The notes: generated by a model from the letters alone, not told the origin. 16,209 bases of DNA from an uncultured Peptococcaceae bacterium (GCA_913064925.1 CAJYBN010000040.1:1-16209), one strand, 5' to 3'. Positions 6,408 to 13,453 are shown, counted from the stretch's first letter. Made by a program: numbers and translations.

Positions 6408-7556
6408 TTGCCCAAAACAGCCGACGTGTTGATTATCGGCGCGGGGGTTATCGGCCTCAGCATCGCTTATCACCTGGCACGCAAACAAACCGGCCTGCAT
6501 ATTGTAGTGCTGGAAAAGGAAAAAATGCACGGGGCGGGTTCCACCGCCCAGTGCACCGGCGGTATTCGCCACCAGTTTACTAACCCCTTAAACATACAGT
6601 TAACTAAGATCAGTTATCCTTATTTTCTACGTTTTGCCGCTGAAATGCAATATCCCATTTACTTTCGCAAAAACGGATACCTCCTATTGACTGGTTCGGC
6701 AACCCGCCTGCAGGCGCTGCGGGAAATGAACGAACGGCTGGCGGACCTGAACATCGCGGCGGAGCTGCTGCCGCCGGATGAAATTGCCCGGCGTTACCCC
6801 TTTTTGCACACAGGCGACCTGCTGGGCGGCAGCTTTTGCCCGCTGGACGCCTACGCCGACCCTTACGGAGTGGTGGAAGGCTACTACCGGCAGTGCCGCC
6901 GGCTGGGCGTGGAAGTGCTGTACGGGACCCAAGTTGACGGCATCATAACAGGCAGCGGCGAGGTCAAGGGAGTTCGGGCCGGCGGAGCCGACTTTTACGC
7001 CCCGGTGGTGGTCAACGCAGCAGGTCCCCACCTGCACCTGGTAGCCCGTCTAGCAGGCGTGGATATCCCGGCCGCGCCCTTCCGCCGGCAGGTTTACGTG
7101 TGCGCCCCGCTCCCCGCCGTCCCTCCCGGCATCCCGCTGATCGCCGACTTGGATACGGGGTTTTACTTGCACGTGGAAAAAAACGGCATCCTGCTGCTGG
7201 GGGGCACCGACCGGGACACTTCACCGGGCCTGCAGCCGGCGGTGGACCGCTCGCTACTGCCCTTCTTCGTGGAAAAGGCCACAGCCCGAATACCCGCACT
7301 GGAGGAGGGACAAATTACGCGTATTTACGCCGGGATCCGCTCGCTAACCCCCGACGGGTTAGGGATCCTGGGTGAAACAGAAGTAAGCGGGTTTTACTGC
7401 GCGGGTGGTTTTGGCGGCAACGGTTTTATGCACGCCCCGGCCATCGGCATGATCACCGCCTGCCTGGTATTGGGTGAAAAACCTCCCCTGGATCCCTCGC
7501 CACTGTCGCCCGGACGCTTTATGTCCACGTCCCTTGCTGACAAGGCGTTGTTTTAA
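6408..7556 (+). CDS. FAD-dependent oxidoreductase of the DAO / sarcosine oxidase beta-glycine oxidase group
   Basis: A 382-aa flavoprotein with an N-terminal Rossmann dinucleotide-binding motif, GAGVIG at 11-16 within VLIIGAGVIGLSIAYHLA, and an acidic residue ending strand two (VVLEKE). Next comes GAGSTAQCTGGIRHQF, typical of sarcosine oxidase beta/glycine oxidase relatives, and the C-terminal FAD-binding GLGILGE...GFYCAGGFGGNGFMHAPAIG. Such enzymes oxidise secondary or primary amines of amino acids or 2-hydroxy acids; the substrate is unknown. The start is TTG 6408 with GGAGGG 7 nt upstream. It appears monocistronic, has a strong terminator directly after the stop, and is divergent from the small permease-like ORF. 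TACAAT at 6381-6386 could be a -10, but no good -35 was found. Confidence 0.88.
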   Translation: MPKTADVLIIGAGVIGLSIAYHLARKQTGLHIVVLEKEKMHGAGSTAQCTGGIRHQFTNPLNIQLTKISYPYFLRFAAEMQYPIYFRKNGYLLLTGSATRLQALREMNERLADLNIAAELLPPDEIARRYPFLHTGDLLGGSFCPLDAYADPYGVVEGYYRQCRRLGVEVLYGTQVDGIITGSGEVKGVRAGGADFYAPVVVNAAGPHLHLVARLAGVDIPAAPFRRQVYVCAPLPAVPPGIPLIADLDTGFYLHVEKNGILLLGGTDRDTSPGLQPAVDRSLLPFFVEKATARIPALEEGQITRIYAGIRSLTPDGLGILGETEVSGFYCAGGFGGNGFMHAPAIGMITACLVLGEKPPLDPSPLSPGRFMSTSLADKALF

Positions 7557-7588
7557 AAATTAAAGCCCGAAACGGGCTTTAATTTTTT
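7555..7588. terminator. Bidirectional rho-independent terminator
   Basis: A perfect 15-bp stem (7555-7569 with 7573-7587), core TTAAAGCCCG/CGGGCTTTAA, loop AAA, with a T run on both strands (ATTTTTT on plus, ATTTTT on minus). It overlaps the stop codon of the FAD oxidoreductase and also ends transcription of the coat genes arriving from the right. Confidence 0.93.
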
Positions 7589-7592
7589 ACGG

Positions 7593-7868
7593 TCAATAAG
7601 GCATCTGCTGCCGGTACATTCCCGCGGTCCCCGCCATCGCCGCGGTCTGCCAGGGAGCTTTTTCCGCGGGGCGCACTTGATACCAGTTGCGGTCGTGCAT
7701 TAAGTTGAAAATCTGCCTTTGCAGGTTGATTTCATCGTTATTGAGCTGAATTAAGGTGTTGCGCACCCTGTCGTTGGCCGCTTCCAGCACGGCATTATGA
7801 TACATGCGGGAAACGCTTTTCGTGTCCAACAGCAGGTCGGTCATGATGTCCTTGTCGCTAAACTGCAT
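7593..7868 (-). CDS. Spore coat protein, CotF family
   Basis: A 91-aa, mostly helical protein matching the coat F domain: MTDLLLDTKSVSRMYHNAVLEAANDRVRNTLIQ, then a second helix rich in Asn/Gln/Asp (NNDEINLQRQIFNLMHDRNWYQV) and a short Ala/Gly/Gln tail. CotF-type proteins are components of the spore coat. The ATG at 7868 is chosen because the full ribosome binding site GGAGGTGA ends 8 nt upstream. A GTG at 7880 sits inside that site. It is second in a two-gene unit after another small coat-like protein, and ends at the bidirectional terminator. A CATACA hexamer at 7928-7923 on this strand recalls a sporulation -10, but no matching -35 was seen. Confidence 0.88.
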   Translation of the reverse strand: MQFSDKDIMTDLLLDTKSVSRMYHNAVLEAANDRVRNTLIQLNNDEINLQRQIFNLMHDRNWYQVRPAEKAPWQTAAMAGTAGMYRQQMPY

Positions 7869-7932
7869 GGACTGCTTCACCTCCCAAGTCTTATTTCTTA
7901 TTTCTTAGGGTGAAACCCACGGTGTATGATAA

Positions 7933-8154
7933 TTATTGCATGACGCTGGACTGGAACCCCGCTTCGTGCAGCATGCTGTTCAGAGCGCTAATGTGCCGTT
8001 GACCCTTGTCGGCCGCCTGTTGCAAAATAGCCTGCACCGCGGGGTCACGGCTCACGCTCATGTACATTTGCACCTTCTTGGCGCATAAATCCTCTGCACG
8101 CAGCTGTTCCTCGATCAACAACCTTTCCATTTCGGTAAGCCTATCCATGTGCAT
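7933..8154 (-). CDS. Small spore coat-like protein (CotF/ferritin-like helical pair partner)
   Basis: A 73-aa two-helix protein: EMERLLIEEQLRAEDLCAKKVQMYMS, then SRDPAVQAILQQAADKGQRHISALNSMLHEAG. This matches the short CotF-related proteins often found next to full CotF genes in Clostridia, which look like one half of a ferritin-like bundle. The ATG at 8154 has GGGGGTGA 9 nt upstream. Its position before the CotF gene and downstream of a sporulation-type promoter supports expression in the mother cell. The exact role in the coat is not known. Confidence 0.78.
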   Translation of the reverse strand: MHMDRLTEMERLLIEEQLRAEDLCAKKVQMYMSVSRDPAVQAILQQAADKGQRHISALNSMLHEAGFQSSVMQ

Positions 8155-8214
8155 ATTTGCTATTCACCCCCTGATTGTAAATTCAAAGTTATTTTTTTAC
8201 CATATTGGAGGGTT

Positions 8215-8242
8215 TATGTATGGCAGGGAGTGGAAAAAATAC
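8215..8242 (-). promoter_or_regulatory. Candidate sigma-E-type sporulation promoter for the coat gene pair
   Basis: On the minus strand GTATTTT (8242-8236) resembles the sigma-E -35 consensus, and CATACATA (8222-8215) fits its CATACAnT-like -10, 13 nt apart. Transcription would begin around 8207 and give a leader of about 50 nt before the first coat gene. The -35 lies immediately beyond the hflX stop codon. Known mother-cell promoters have this form; the match was made by eye. Confidence 0.5.
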
Positions 8243-8247
8243 AAGCC

Positions 8248-9492
8248 TCATTCCTTTAACCTGGCCTCCACCCGGCGGGCCCAAACCACGCCGATTTCCG
8301 CCGTTATTTCCACACCGCCGGGCCCGTGCCTTTCCGACAGCACCAGGCCGTTTTCATAAATCATTGGTAAGACGGCGCTTTTGTCATAAGGGATGAAAAA
8401 ATGCACCTGTACCCGGTTGGCGGCCAAAAGATCTGCAAGCCGTCGCAGCATTGCCGCCAGCCCGGTACCGTGCAGGGCCGATACCGGCACCCCGTCACCG
8501 GGCAGCTGGGCGAGGGTCAAGCCGTATTGCCCGAGCAGGTCCACTTTGTTGTACACCGTCAAGCGCGGCTTGCCGGAAGCCCCCAGGTCAGTGAGCACCT
8601 TTTCTACCGCCCGCATCTGCTCCGCCGCCCGCGGGTGGGCTGCGTCCACCACGTGAATGACCACATCGGCTTCCACTACCTCCTCCAGGGTGGCGCGAAA
8701 GGCGGCCACCAGGTGGTGCGGCAGATTTTGTATGAAACCCACGGTATCGGTTAATAAAACAGCTTCCCCTGTAGGCAGGGAGACGCGCCTGGTGGTAGGG
8801 TCGAGGGTGGCGAACAGCTTGTCTTCCGCCAGCACCCCGGCCCCCGAAAGGGAGTTAAGCAGCGTGGACTTACCCGCGTTGGTGTAACCAACCAGCACCG
8901 CTAGCGGCAGCGGCACTTCTCTGCGCCCCCGGCGCAGCAATTCCCTGTGCCGGCGTACTTCCTCGATTTCCCGCTGCAGGTCCGCTATCCGCTTGCGGAT
9001 GCGCCGCCTGTCCACTTCCAACTTGGTCTCGCCGGGACCGCGGGTGCCGATGCCCCCTCCCAGGCGCGACAGCTGGGCGCCCAGCCCGGTTAAACGCGGC
9101 AGCAGGTACTGCAGTTGGGCCAGTTCCACCTGCAGTTTCCCTTCCCTGGTACGGGCCCTGCGGGCGAATATGTCCAAAATGAGCTGCGTGCGGTCCACCA
9201 CCCGGACACCGGTTTCCTCCTCCAGGTTGCGCTGCTGGGCGGGCTGCAGTTCCCGGTCGCAAATCAACAGGTTCGCCCCGGTCTCCCGGGCCAGGGCCGC
9301 CAGCTCACGCGCTTTGCCTCTCCCCAGGTAAGTAGCGGGATCCGGGCGCTGGCGGCGCTGCACGTGGCTGTCCACCACCTGGGTTCCCGCCGTTTCGGCC
9401 AGCCTGGCCAGTTCTTCCAGTGATGCCTCCACCTGTTCATTTTTCATGCCCGGCAGCGCCAATGCCGCCAGAATGGCTTTCTCCCTCTGCAA
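8248..9492 (-). CDS. hflX: GTPase HflX, ribosome-associated
   Basis: A 414-aa GTPase of the Obg-HflX class that binds the 50S ribosome and splits stalled or stressed 70S ribosomes. The order is HflX N-terminal domain (about 20-110, with LGRGKARELA), the coiled linker with the family signature GGGIGTRGPGETKLE (145-159), then the G domain: Walker A GYTNAGKST (202-210), G3 DTVGF (249-253), and NKVD (315-318). The start is TTG 9492 with GGAGG 7 nt upstream. Length is normal. It is divergent from the L,D-transpeptidase gene. No hairpin terminator was seen after it, so read-through into the coat genes is possible. Confidence 0.96.
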   Translation of the reverse strand: MQREKAILAALALPGMKNEQVEASLEELARLAETAGTQVVDSHVQRRQRPDPATYLGRGKARELAALARETGANLLICDRELQPAQQRNLEEETGVRVVDRTQLILDIFARRARTREGKLQVELAQLQYLLPRLTGLGAQLSRLGGGIGTRGPGETKLEVDRRRIRKRIADLQREIEEVRRHRELLRRGRREVPLPLAVLVGYTNAGKSTLLNSLSGAGVLAEDKLFATLDPTTRRVSLPTGEAVLLTDTVGFIQNLPHHLVAAFRATLEEVVEADVVIHVVDAAHPRAAEQMRAVEKVLTDLGASGKPRLTVYNKVDLLGQYGLTLAQLPGDGVPVSALHGTGLAAMLRRLADLLAANRVQVHFFIPYDKSAVLPMIYENGLVLSERHGPGGVEITAEIGVVWARRVEARLKE

Positions 9493-9519
9493 GGTCGTTC
9501 CTCCAAGCAGCCAGTTTTT

Positions 9520-9537
9520 TAAACTATATAAACTATA
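9520..9537. repeat. Tandem 9-bp AT repeat in the hflX / L,D-transpeptidase divergent region
   Basis: TAAACTATA occurs twice head to tail (9520-9528 and 9529-9537) in an otherwise GC-rich neighbourhood. It supplies several TATA-like hexamers, e.g. TATAGT on the minus strand 17 nt from TTTAAG, and could be the promoter region of either gene. No clear operator was recognised. Confidence 0.45.
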
Positions 9538-9559
9538 TTACTACACCCGGCGCGCTTAA

Positions 9560-10600
9560 ATGGTAATGTTACCCGCCGGTAACCAATCACCCCTGCTCCC
9601 CGTAGTATGTGAAAAACAGCTTACGGGAGCGTGTTATGGTGGTAAAAAAGCCTTTACGTTCTTACTGGCGGCGCTGCTCTGCTTGCTTTTGGCAGGCCCG
9701 GCCGCCGCGGAAAAGAGAATAATCATCAATAAGGCCACCAACCAGCTGCAGTTCTGGCAAGACGGCATTTTGATCCGCACTTTCCCGGTGGCCACGGGAA
9801 GGCGCCCGTCTTTTACCCCGGAGGGCAACTTTCGCATAGTCAGCAAAATCGTCAACCCTTATTACTCCCGCCTGGGCATTCCGGGCGGCAGCCCCCGCAA
9901 CCCACTTGGGTGCCGCTGGCTGGGCTTGAGTATAGGCGGCGGCGGTGTTTACGGCATTCACGGTACCAACAATCCCGCCTCCATTGGGACTTACGCCTCG
10001 GCGGGGTGCATCCGCATGTATAATAACGACGTAAAATGGTTATTTGCCCATACTCCCCTGGGCACTCCCGTAATCATCATCAATAACCGCCACGCTCGCC
10101 CAGCCTGGCCCGTTATCGCGCCGGTGACCGTGGCGGCGGGTGATCAGCGCTTTACCGTCAAGGGGATAATAGGTGCCGAAAAGGAATTGCCCATGCTGCC
10201 GCTGCGCGCCGTGTGCACAGCGCTAGACTGCCGGGTAACCTGGGACGGCAGTACCCGTACCGCCAGGGTAATCCATAACGGGGCTATCTTGCTTACCGTG
10301 GACTGCAACGCCTGGCAGGCGGCGTCTTTGGCAGCGGGGCGAAAGGCTTTCCCCTGCAGCGACGTCAAACTGCTGCAAGGCACCATGTACGTCCCCCTTT
10401 CCTTTTGGCCGCGGGCCTTTCCCTTCCTGCAGGTGAACCGGGCGCCCGGGAAGCAGAACGCAGTTCTTTTTAAGTGTAAATACGCCGCAGGCCGGCCTCC
10501 CGCGCCAGGCGCAGGGCCTCCCGGTACTCCTTGCCCGTTATGCGGCGGTTCAGCTCGGGATAGCGGAAAGCCTGGTGGGCCGGGTAATACTGAGCCATAA
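9560..10600 (+). CDS. Exported L,D-transpeptidase (YkuD domain) with a C-terminal copper-amine-oxidase-like stalk domain; frame disturbed at both ends
   Basis: A cell-wall enzyme forming 3-3 peptidoglycan cross-links. In the open frame a signal peptide (KKAFTFLLAALLCLLLAGPAAA, about 29-50) is followed by the YkuD domain with catalytic H134-G-T and S148-x-C150-x-R152 in the HGTNNP...IGTYASAGCIRM motif, then a 'stalk'/copper-amine-oxidase N-like domain (about 195-304). The in-frame ATGs at 9560 and 9566 lack ribosome binding sites and give a 28-residue prefix that does not look coding. The natural start is ATG 9636, with GGGAG 6 nt upstream, but it is in the other frame and joins only by a -1 shift at A AAA AAG (9644-9650) or by one extra A. 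At the 3' end the frame runs 131 bp antisense into the radical SAM gene as a Pro/Gly-rich tail. One extra T at 10467-10471 would stop it at 10473. Confidence 0.85.
   Translation: MVMLPAGNQSPLLPVVCEKQLTGACYGGKKAFTFLLAALLCLLLAGPAAAEKRIIINKATNQLQFWQDGILIRTFPVATGRRPSFTPEGNFRIVSKIVNPYYSRLGIPGGSPRNPLGCRWLGLSIGGGGVYGIHGTNNPASIGTYASAGCIRMYNNDVKWLFAHTPLGTPVIIINNRHARPAWPVIAPVTVAAGDQRFTVKGIIGAEKELPMLPLRAVCTALDCRVTWDGSTRTARVIHNGAILLTVDCNAWQAASLAAGRKAFPCSDVKLLQGTMYVPLSFWPRAFPFLQVNRAPGKQNAVLFKCKYAAGRPPAPGAGPPGTPCPLCGGSARDSGKPGGPGNTEP
9625..9652 (+). other. Possible -1 frameshift site: ribosome binding site, ATG and A AAA AAG slippery heptamer
   Basis: GGGAG (9625-9629), ATG (9636-9638), GTG, GTA, AAA, AAG: the zero frame places A AAA AAG (9644-9650) in exactly the phase of the E. 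coli dnaX slippery heptamer. A -1 slip continues with GCC and enters the signal peptide. Without the slip the zero frame ends at a TAA about 25 codons later. A distant stem GGCGGC/GCCGCC (9667-9672/9701-9706) lies downstream, farther than the usual 5-9 nt spacing. A missing A in the run would look identical. Confidence 0.45.
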
Positions 10601-11366
10601 TATTGACGAAAGTATCCGGAGAAATTTCTTGGGCCAGAAAGCGCACCACTTCCGCAGTGCCGGCCAGGTCGCCCGGCAAGACCAAATGGCGCACCAGCAA
10701 CCCGCGCACGGCAATACCCTGTTCATCTACCACCAGGTCTCCCACCTGCCGGTGCATTTCTTTAACCGCGCGGCGCGCCGCCGTGAAATAGCGGGGCGCG
10801 CCGGTATATTTTTCGCCAATCTCGTCGTCCCCAAATTTAATATCGGGCATATAAATGTCCACCACGCCCTCCAACAGCCGCAGCATCGGCACGGCGTCGT
10901 AACCGCCGGTGTTATAGACCACGGGCAATTGAAGCCCTCCCCGCAGCGCCGGGACCATGGCCTCGAGAACCTGCGGTACGTAGTGGCTGGGGGAAACCAG
11001 GTTGATATTGTGGCAGGCCATTTCCTGCAGCTCCAGCATAATTTCCGCCAGTTCCTCCGCACCCACTTCCCTTCCACGGCCTTCGTGGCTCAACTCGTAG
11101 TTCTGACAAAATTTGCAGGACAGGTTGCAGTAGCCAAAAAAAATGGTCCCGGACCCCCGGCTGCCGCTCAGCACGCTTTCCTCCCCCATGTGCCTGCCGT
11201 AACTACTGACCACGGCCCGCCTGCCCGCCCGGCAGCGCCCCTGCTCCCCCTGCAGGCGGTCCACCCCGCAGCAGTGTGCACATACCGTGCACTTTTTCAG
11301 CATGGCGCGTGCCTTTTCCGCCCTCTGTTCCAATTCTTCAATTGCCAGTTCCTTTAACGGCATCAT
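10470..11366 (-). CDS. pflX: Radical SAM protein, PflX / pyruvate formate-lyase activating enzyme-like
   Basis: A 298-aa radical SAM protein. The canonical [4Fe-4S]-SAM motif is C80-x3-C84-x2-C87 in FFGYCNLSCKFCQNY. Upstream is an extra cysteine set (C26-x2-C29-x2-C32-C33 ... C45) characteristic of the PflX group (COG1313), which resembles pyruvate formate-lyase activating enzyme. The group's substrate is unknown. Conserved later blocks are NLVSPSHYVPQ, YNTGGYD, DIYMPDIKF and VRHLVLPG. The ATG at 11366 or the adjacent one at 11363 is chosen because GGGGGTGG lies just upstream; the frame extends further to a weak TTG at 11420. It converges on the L,D-transpeptidase with no visible terminator between them. 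No glycyl-radical enzyme is nearby. Confidence 0.88.
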   Translation of the reverse strand: MMPLKELAIEELEQRAEKARAMLKKCTVCAHCCGVDRLQGEQGRCRAGRRAVVSSYGRHMGEESVLSGSRGSGTIFFGYCNLSCKFCQNYELSHEGRGREVGAEELAEIMLELQEMACHNINLVSPSHYVPQVLEAMVPALRGGLQLPVVYNTGGYDAVPMLRLLEGVVDIYMPDIKFGDDEIGEKYTGAPRYFTAARRAVKEMHRQVGDLVVDEQGIAVRGLLVRHLVLPGDLAGTAEVVRFLAQEISPDTFVNIMAQYYPAHQAFRYPELNRRITGKEYREALRLAREAGLRRIYT

Positions 11367-11409
11367 GCCACCCCCGTTTTTACAAGGATATACTAAACTT
11401 ATTATCGTC

Positions 11410-11432
11410 AAATGCAACAATTTGTTACATTT
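11410..11432. promoter_or_regulatory. Inverted repeat, candidate operator between pflX-like gene and degS
   Basis: A 23-bp imperfect palindrome, AAATG c AACA at 11410-11419 and TGTT a CATTT at 11423-11432, around ATT. The arms match at 9 of 10 positions. It sits in the divergent gap, about 45 bp upstream of the radical SAM start and about 110 bp upstream of degS. It has the size and symmetry of a dimeric repressor site, but no regulator is identified. Confidence 0.42.
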
Positions 11433-11502
11433 CCGTAAGCAAATTGCTGGGCTTCATTTTTCTACAAATTCCGCGCACCAAGCAGGATATACGGCGCGCA
11501 TG

Positions 11503-11524
11503 AGCGAATATTAAAGCATTCGCT
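11503..11524 (+). promoter_or_regulatory. Small hairpin just upstream of the degS ribosome binding site
   Basis: AGCGAAT (11503-11509) and ATTCGCT (11518-11524) form a perfect 7-bp stem with an 8-nt loop, ending 6 nt before the AGGTGA ribosome binding site (11531-11536). It could affect degS translation or mark a DNA-binding site. There is no T tract, so it is not a terminator. Confidence 0.35.
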
Positions 11525-11544
11525 ACTGGCAGGTGAATTTCGCC

Positions 11545-12675
11545 TTGTTTGAGGCCTCAACGCTGGACAAAATCATCAACGAAACAATAGCCCACATTGG
11601 TAAGTCGCAGGAACAGATTTACGACTTTGCGGAAACCGCCCGGGTAGAGTACCGCCATGTTAAAAACGAACTGCAGGAAGTGCAAAAACAAGTCAGCCGG
11701 TTAATCGAGCGCGTAGACAATCTGGCCGCCAGGGAAAAGAAGGCGCGCTACCACTTAATGGAAGTAAGCAGAAATTTCAACCGCTACACGGAAGAAGACA
11801 TCAAAAGGGCGTACGAACAGGCCCAAAAGCTGCAGCTGGAGCTCAACACCCTCCGCGGCCAGGAAGAGCTGCTGCGTTACAAGCGCGACAACCTGGAGCG
11901 AAACCTCAGGCGCATTCAGAACATGCTGGAAAAAGCAGAAAGCATGATGTCGCACTTAGGCGTGGTTCTCAACTACCTGAGCAAACATATGGAAAATATA
12001 TCTACCAAGATAGAGGAAATTCACCAGATACATCAACTGGGCATCAGCATCATCAAGGCGCAAGAGGAAGAGCGCAAGCGCGTAGCCCGGGAAATACACG
12101 ACGGTCCGGCCCAGCTGCTGGCCAACATAGTGATGCGGGCCGAGTATATTCTTAAACTTATGGAAGTGGAGCCCCACAGCGTGAAAAAGGAATTGGTGGG
12201 GTTACAGGAACTGGTACGGCAAAGCCTCCAGGACGTGCGTAAAATTATTTTCGACCTGCGTCCTATGGTGCTGGACGACCTGGGGCTGGTACCGGCCCTT
12301 AACCGCTACGTGGAGGACTACAGAAAACAATATCAAATTAACGCCGAATTTGTGTTTTTCGGCACGCAAAAACGCCTGCCGCCGGCCACCGAGGTGGCGC
12401 TGTTCAGGGTGATACAAGAAGCGCTGAACAACGTGCGCAGGCACGCCCGGGCCAAGCAAGTGCTGGTAAAGATGGAGCAATTACACAATAAGATCAATGT
12501 ACTGATTAAGGATGACGGCAAGGGCTTTGACCCAAAAACGATTGAGGAAAACAAGGACCGCGAGTGTTACGGGCTGATAAACATGCGCGAACGCATACAA
12601 ATACTGCGGGGCGAGCTCAAGATCAACAGCGCACCAGGTAAAGGGACGGTGATCAGCTTCACCGTACCGGTTTAA
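11545..12675 (+). CDS. degS: Sensor histidine kinase DegS
   Basis: A cytoplasmic two-component kinase with no membrane segments. The first half (to about residue 165) is the long coiled-coil DegS sensor domain, e.g. HLMEVSRNFNRYTEEDIKRA and VVLNYLSK, closely like B. subtilis DegS. The HisKA_3 dimerisation box has the phosphoacceptor in EEERKRVAREIHDGPAQLL (His 185 from this start). The C-terminal HATPase has the N box (EALNNVRRHA), G1 (DDGKGFD) and G2 (GKGT). The TTG at 11545 is favoured because AGGTGA lies 8 nt upstream. A GTG at 11533 in the same frame would give the length usual for B. subtilis DegS but overlaps that ribosome binding site. It is followed 30 bp later by degU, one operon. 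Confidence 0.95.
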   Translation: MFEASTLDKIINETIAHIGKSQEQIYDFAETARVEYRHVKNELQEVQKQVSRLIERVDNLAAREKKARYHLMEVSRNFNRYTEEDIKRAYEQAQKLQLELNTLRGQEELLRYKRDNLERNLRRIQNMLEKAESMMSHLGVVLNYLSKHMENISTKIEEIHQIHQLGISIIKAQEEERKRVAREIHDGPAQLLANIVMRAEYILKLMEVEPHSVKKELVGLQELVRQSLQDVRKIIFDLRPMVLDDLGLVPALNRYVEDYRKQYQINAEFVFFGTQKRLPPATEVALFRVIQEALNNVRRHARAKQVLVKMEQLHNKINVLIKDDGKGFDPKTIEENKDRECYGLINMRERIQILRGELKINSAPGKGTVISFTVPV

Positions 12676-12705
12676 GTTGTTTTGCGCAAGAAAGGAGGGT
12701 GACCG

Positions 12706-13359
12706 ATGCCGGAACAAATATCCATATTGATCGTCGATGATCATGCCCTGGTCAGGGAAGGAATCAGAAAAATACTTTCCCTGGAAAGACGGTTCAAGGT
12801 TGTAGCGGAAGCGGCCAGCGGCAAAAAGGCCATCGAGTTGAGCCGCAGCTGGCGGCCGGATATCGTCCTGTTGGACATCAACCTGCCGGACATCACGGGA
12901 ATTGAAGTGTGCAAGACCATCAAACAGGAGATGCCTGCCACCAGTATAATAGCCCTCACAATTCACGACCAGGAAGAGTACATTATCGAAATGATCCGCA
13001 ATGGTATCGCCGCCTACCTGCTTAAGGATGTCAGCCCGGACCAGCTCATTAATACTATAGTACAAGTCGCCGAGGGAAAATCCTTTATTTCTCCCTCGAT
13101 CACAGACAAAATATTTAAGCAAATCCACAAGCTTTCCGCCAAACCCCCTGAACACAGGCCCAGAGGTCTGACCGAAAGAGAACTGGAAGTGCTGCGCCTA
13201 GTGGCCAATGGCGATTCCAACAAAACAATTGCCAGCAAGCTTTACATCAGCGAAAAGACAGTCAAAAACCATCTCACCAACATCTTTCAAAAATTAGGCG
13301 TTTCCGACCGCACCCAAGCGGTACTGCTGGCCATCAAAGAAAAAATAGTAAAAATTTAA
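12706..13359 (+). CDS. degU: Response regulator DegU (NarL/FixJ family)
   Basis: A 217-aa transcription factor with an N-terminal receiver and a C-terminal LuxR-type helix-turn-helix. The receiver has the acidic pair D11-D12, the phosphorylation site D57 (IVLLDINLPDITG), a conserved Thr in IIALTIHD and the Lys in YLLKDVS. The DNA-binding domain (about 150-210) shows LTERELEVLRLVANGDSNKTIA and ISEKTVKNHLTNIFQKL. The start is ATG with an AAAGGAGGGTGA ribosome binding site. It is the partner of the preceding kinase. In Bacillus DegU controls exoenzymes, motility, competence and biofilm; targets here are unknown. The stop is followed by a hairpin terminator. Confidence 0.96.
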   Translation: MPEQISILIVDDHALVREGIRKILSLERRFKVVAEAASGKKAIELSRSWRPDIVLLDINLPDITGIEVCKTIKQEMPATSIIALTIHDQEEYIIEMIRNGIAAYLLKDVSPDQLINTIVQVAEGKSFISPSITDKIFKQIHKLSAKPPEHRPRGLTERELEVLRLVANGDSNKTIASKLYISEKTVKNHLTNIFQKLGVSDRTQAVLLAIKEKIVKI

Positions 13360-13363
13360 AAAA

Positions 13364-13392
13364 ACCCCACCCTGCAAAAAAGAGGATGGGGT
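13364..13392. terminator. Terminator between convergent degU and the HAMP/MCP-like gene
   Basis: ACCCCA.CCT (13364-13373) pairs with AGG.TGGGGT (13383-13392), one mismatch, with an A-rich loop. On the minus strand it is followed by TTTTTTTAAATTTTT, a strong U tract, so it fits best as the terminator of the Tad/HAMP operon. On the plus strand the tail CGTTTCGTTT is weak but may still end degSU. Confidence 0.75.
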
Positions 13393-13453
13393 CGTTTCGT
13401 TTCCGGAACTTATTTCCTATAGGCATGGAAAAATGGGCTCCACTCACGTTTGT

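Noticed and set aside
10575..11357. Plus-strand open frame of 260 codons over the radical SAM gene
   Set aside because: It is antisense to the CxxxCxxC region of a real gene. His/Gln/Pro-rich composition marks it as a shadow.
11387..11411. TTGACG / TATATC as a promoter for the radical SAM gene
   Set aside because: The spacer is only 13 nt, too short for the housekeeping sigma factor.
12481..13155. Minus-strand open frame of 224 codons over degS/degU
   Set aside because: It spans the ends of two certain genes in antisense and resembles no family.
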